A stretch of 64,000 nt of DNA, taken from positions 25,852,126-25,916,125 of the forward strand of contig OY821747.1 of assembly GCA_963682055.1 (NCBI GenBank). Reading direction: 5' to 3'. Source of the stretch: Primula veris (taxonomy: Eukaryota; Streptophyta; Magnoliopsida; Ericales; Primulaceae). Shown in pieces: positions 63,870-64,000 of this stretch. The notes below the pieces were generated by a model. The model searched no databases. It saw nothing but the letters and a program-made list of their open reading frames with translations, and had not been told where the DNA came from. How positions within the stretch are numbered: the first letter of the stretch is position 1; every line of letters begins with the position of its first letter. The translations under genes were made by a program, and so were the position numbers.

Positions 63870-64000
63870 TGTTGGAAAAACATGTGAAAACATGGGTGTT
63901 TCCGAATGGTCACTGGACCAACTTCGAGTCATTATTTCGTGTAACAGCGCTGAGTTGTTTATACCGTAATCAACGTGGTTGAGTAGCCCGTGTGACGAGC
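63870..64000 (+). repeat. Start of another D-family Copia LTR, cut by the window end
   Basis: TGTTGGAAAAACATG, then TTCCGAATGGTCACTGGACC, matches the start of the D LTR. It is on the opposite strand to the LTR at 61919-63168. Confidence 0.8.

Overview
The window is plant nuclear DNA, almost certainly from a dicot. It holds one host gene buried in nested LTR retrotransposons. The host gene encodes plastid ribosomal protein PSRP-3 (Ycf65 family), with exon 1 at 22593-22820 and exon 2 at 33529-33819. The two giant Gypsy elements have the Tat-lineage plan: a second RNase H-like domain, an antisense coding region between pol and the 3' LTR, and a tandem repeat beside it. That plan is known from Silene Retand elements, so Caryophyllales is a reasonable but weak guess for the host.

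Layout. 1-556: 3' part of an LTR of the family called C here. 557-1323 (-): broken FAR1-related gene. 4776-22183 (-): element A, a complete 17.4 kb Tat-like Gypsy element with a perfect GGTAA target duplication. 22189-33819: PSRP-3 gene, whose intron carries a tandemly duplicated first exon and a 7.6 kb Copia element (D, 25167-32769). 33820-39196: AT-rich intergenic DNA with duplicated PSRP-3 3' sequence and several small inverted-repeat (MITE-like) elements. 39197-61918 (+): element B, a second Tat-like Gypsy element of the same family, split by a gag-only Copia-type element (C, 44140-49118). 61919-63168 (-) and 63870-64000 (+): LTRs of the D family.

The most unusual content is the roughly 8.5 kb downstream of pol in both A and B. 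On the strand opposite gag-pol it carries eight coding units in a fixed order. Five are short, predicted coiled-coil ORFs, each with its own TATA box at a spacing that is nearly the same in A and B; several also have an AATAAA signal. The sixth is a spliced gene with a tiny first exon, a region resembling the plant 'putative gypsy type transposon' (Transposase_28) family, and a long coiled coil. Two more coiled-coil units follow, and both open at a splice-acceptor-like AG. A tandem repeat (about 74 bp in A, 86 bp in B) separates this block from pol, and the two repeats share a core sequence.

Gag-pol in A, B and D is broken by stops and frameshifts; many of the stops are C-to-T or G-to-A changes. 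Several antisense ORFs remain intact at identical length in A and B. C is the youngest insertion by LTR similarity. All coordinates were read by eye; splice sites, LTR ends and domain limits may be off by a few bases.
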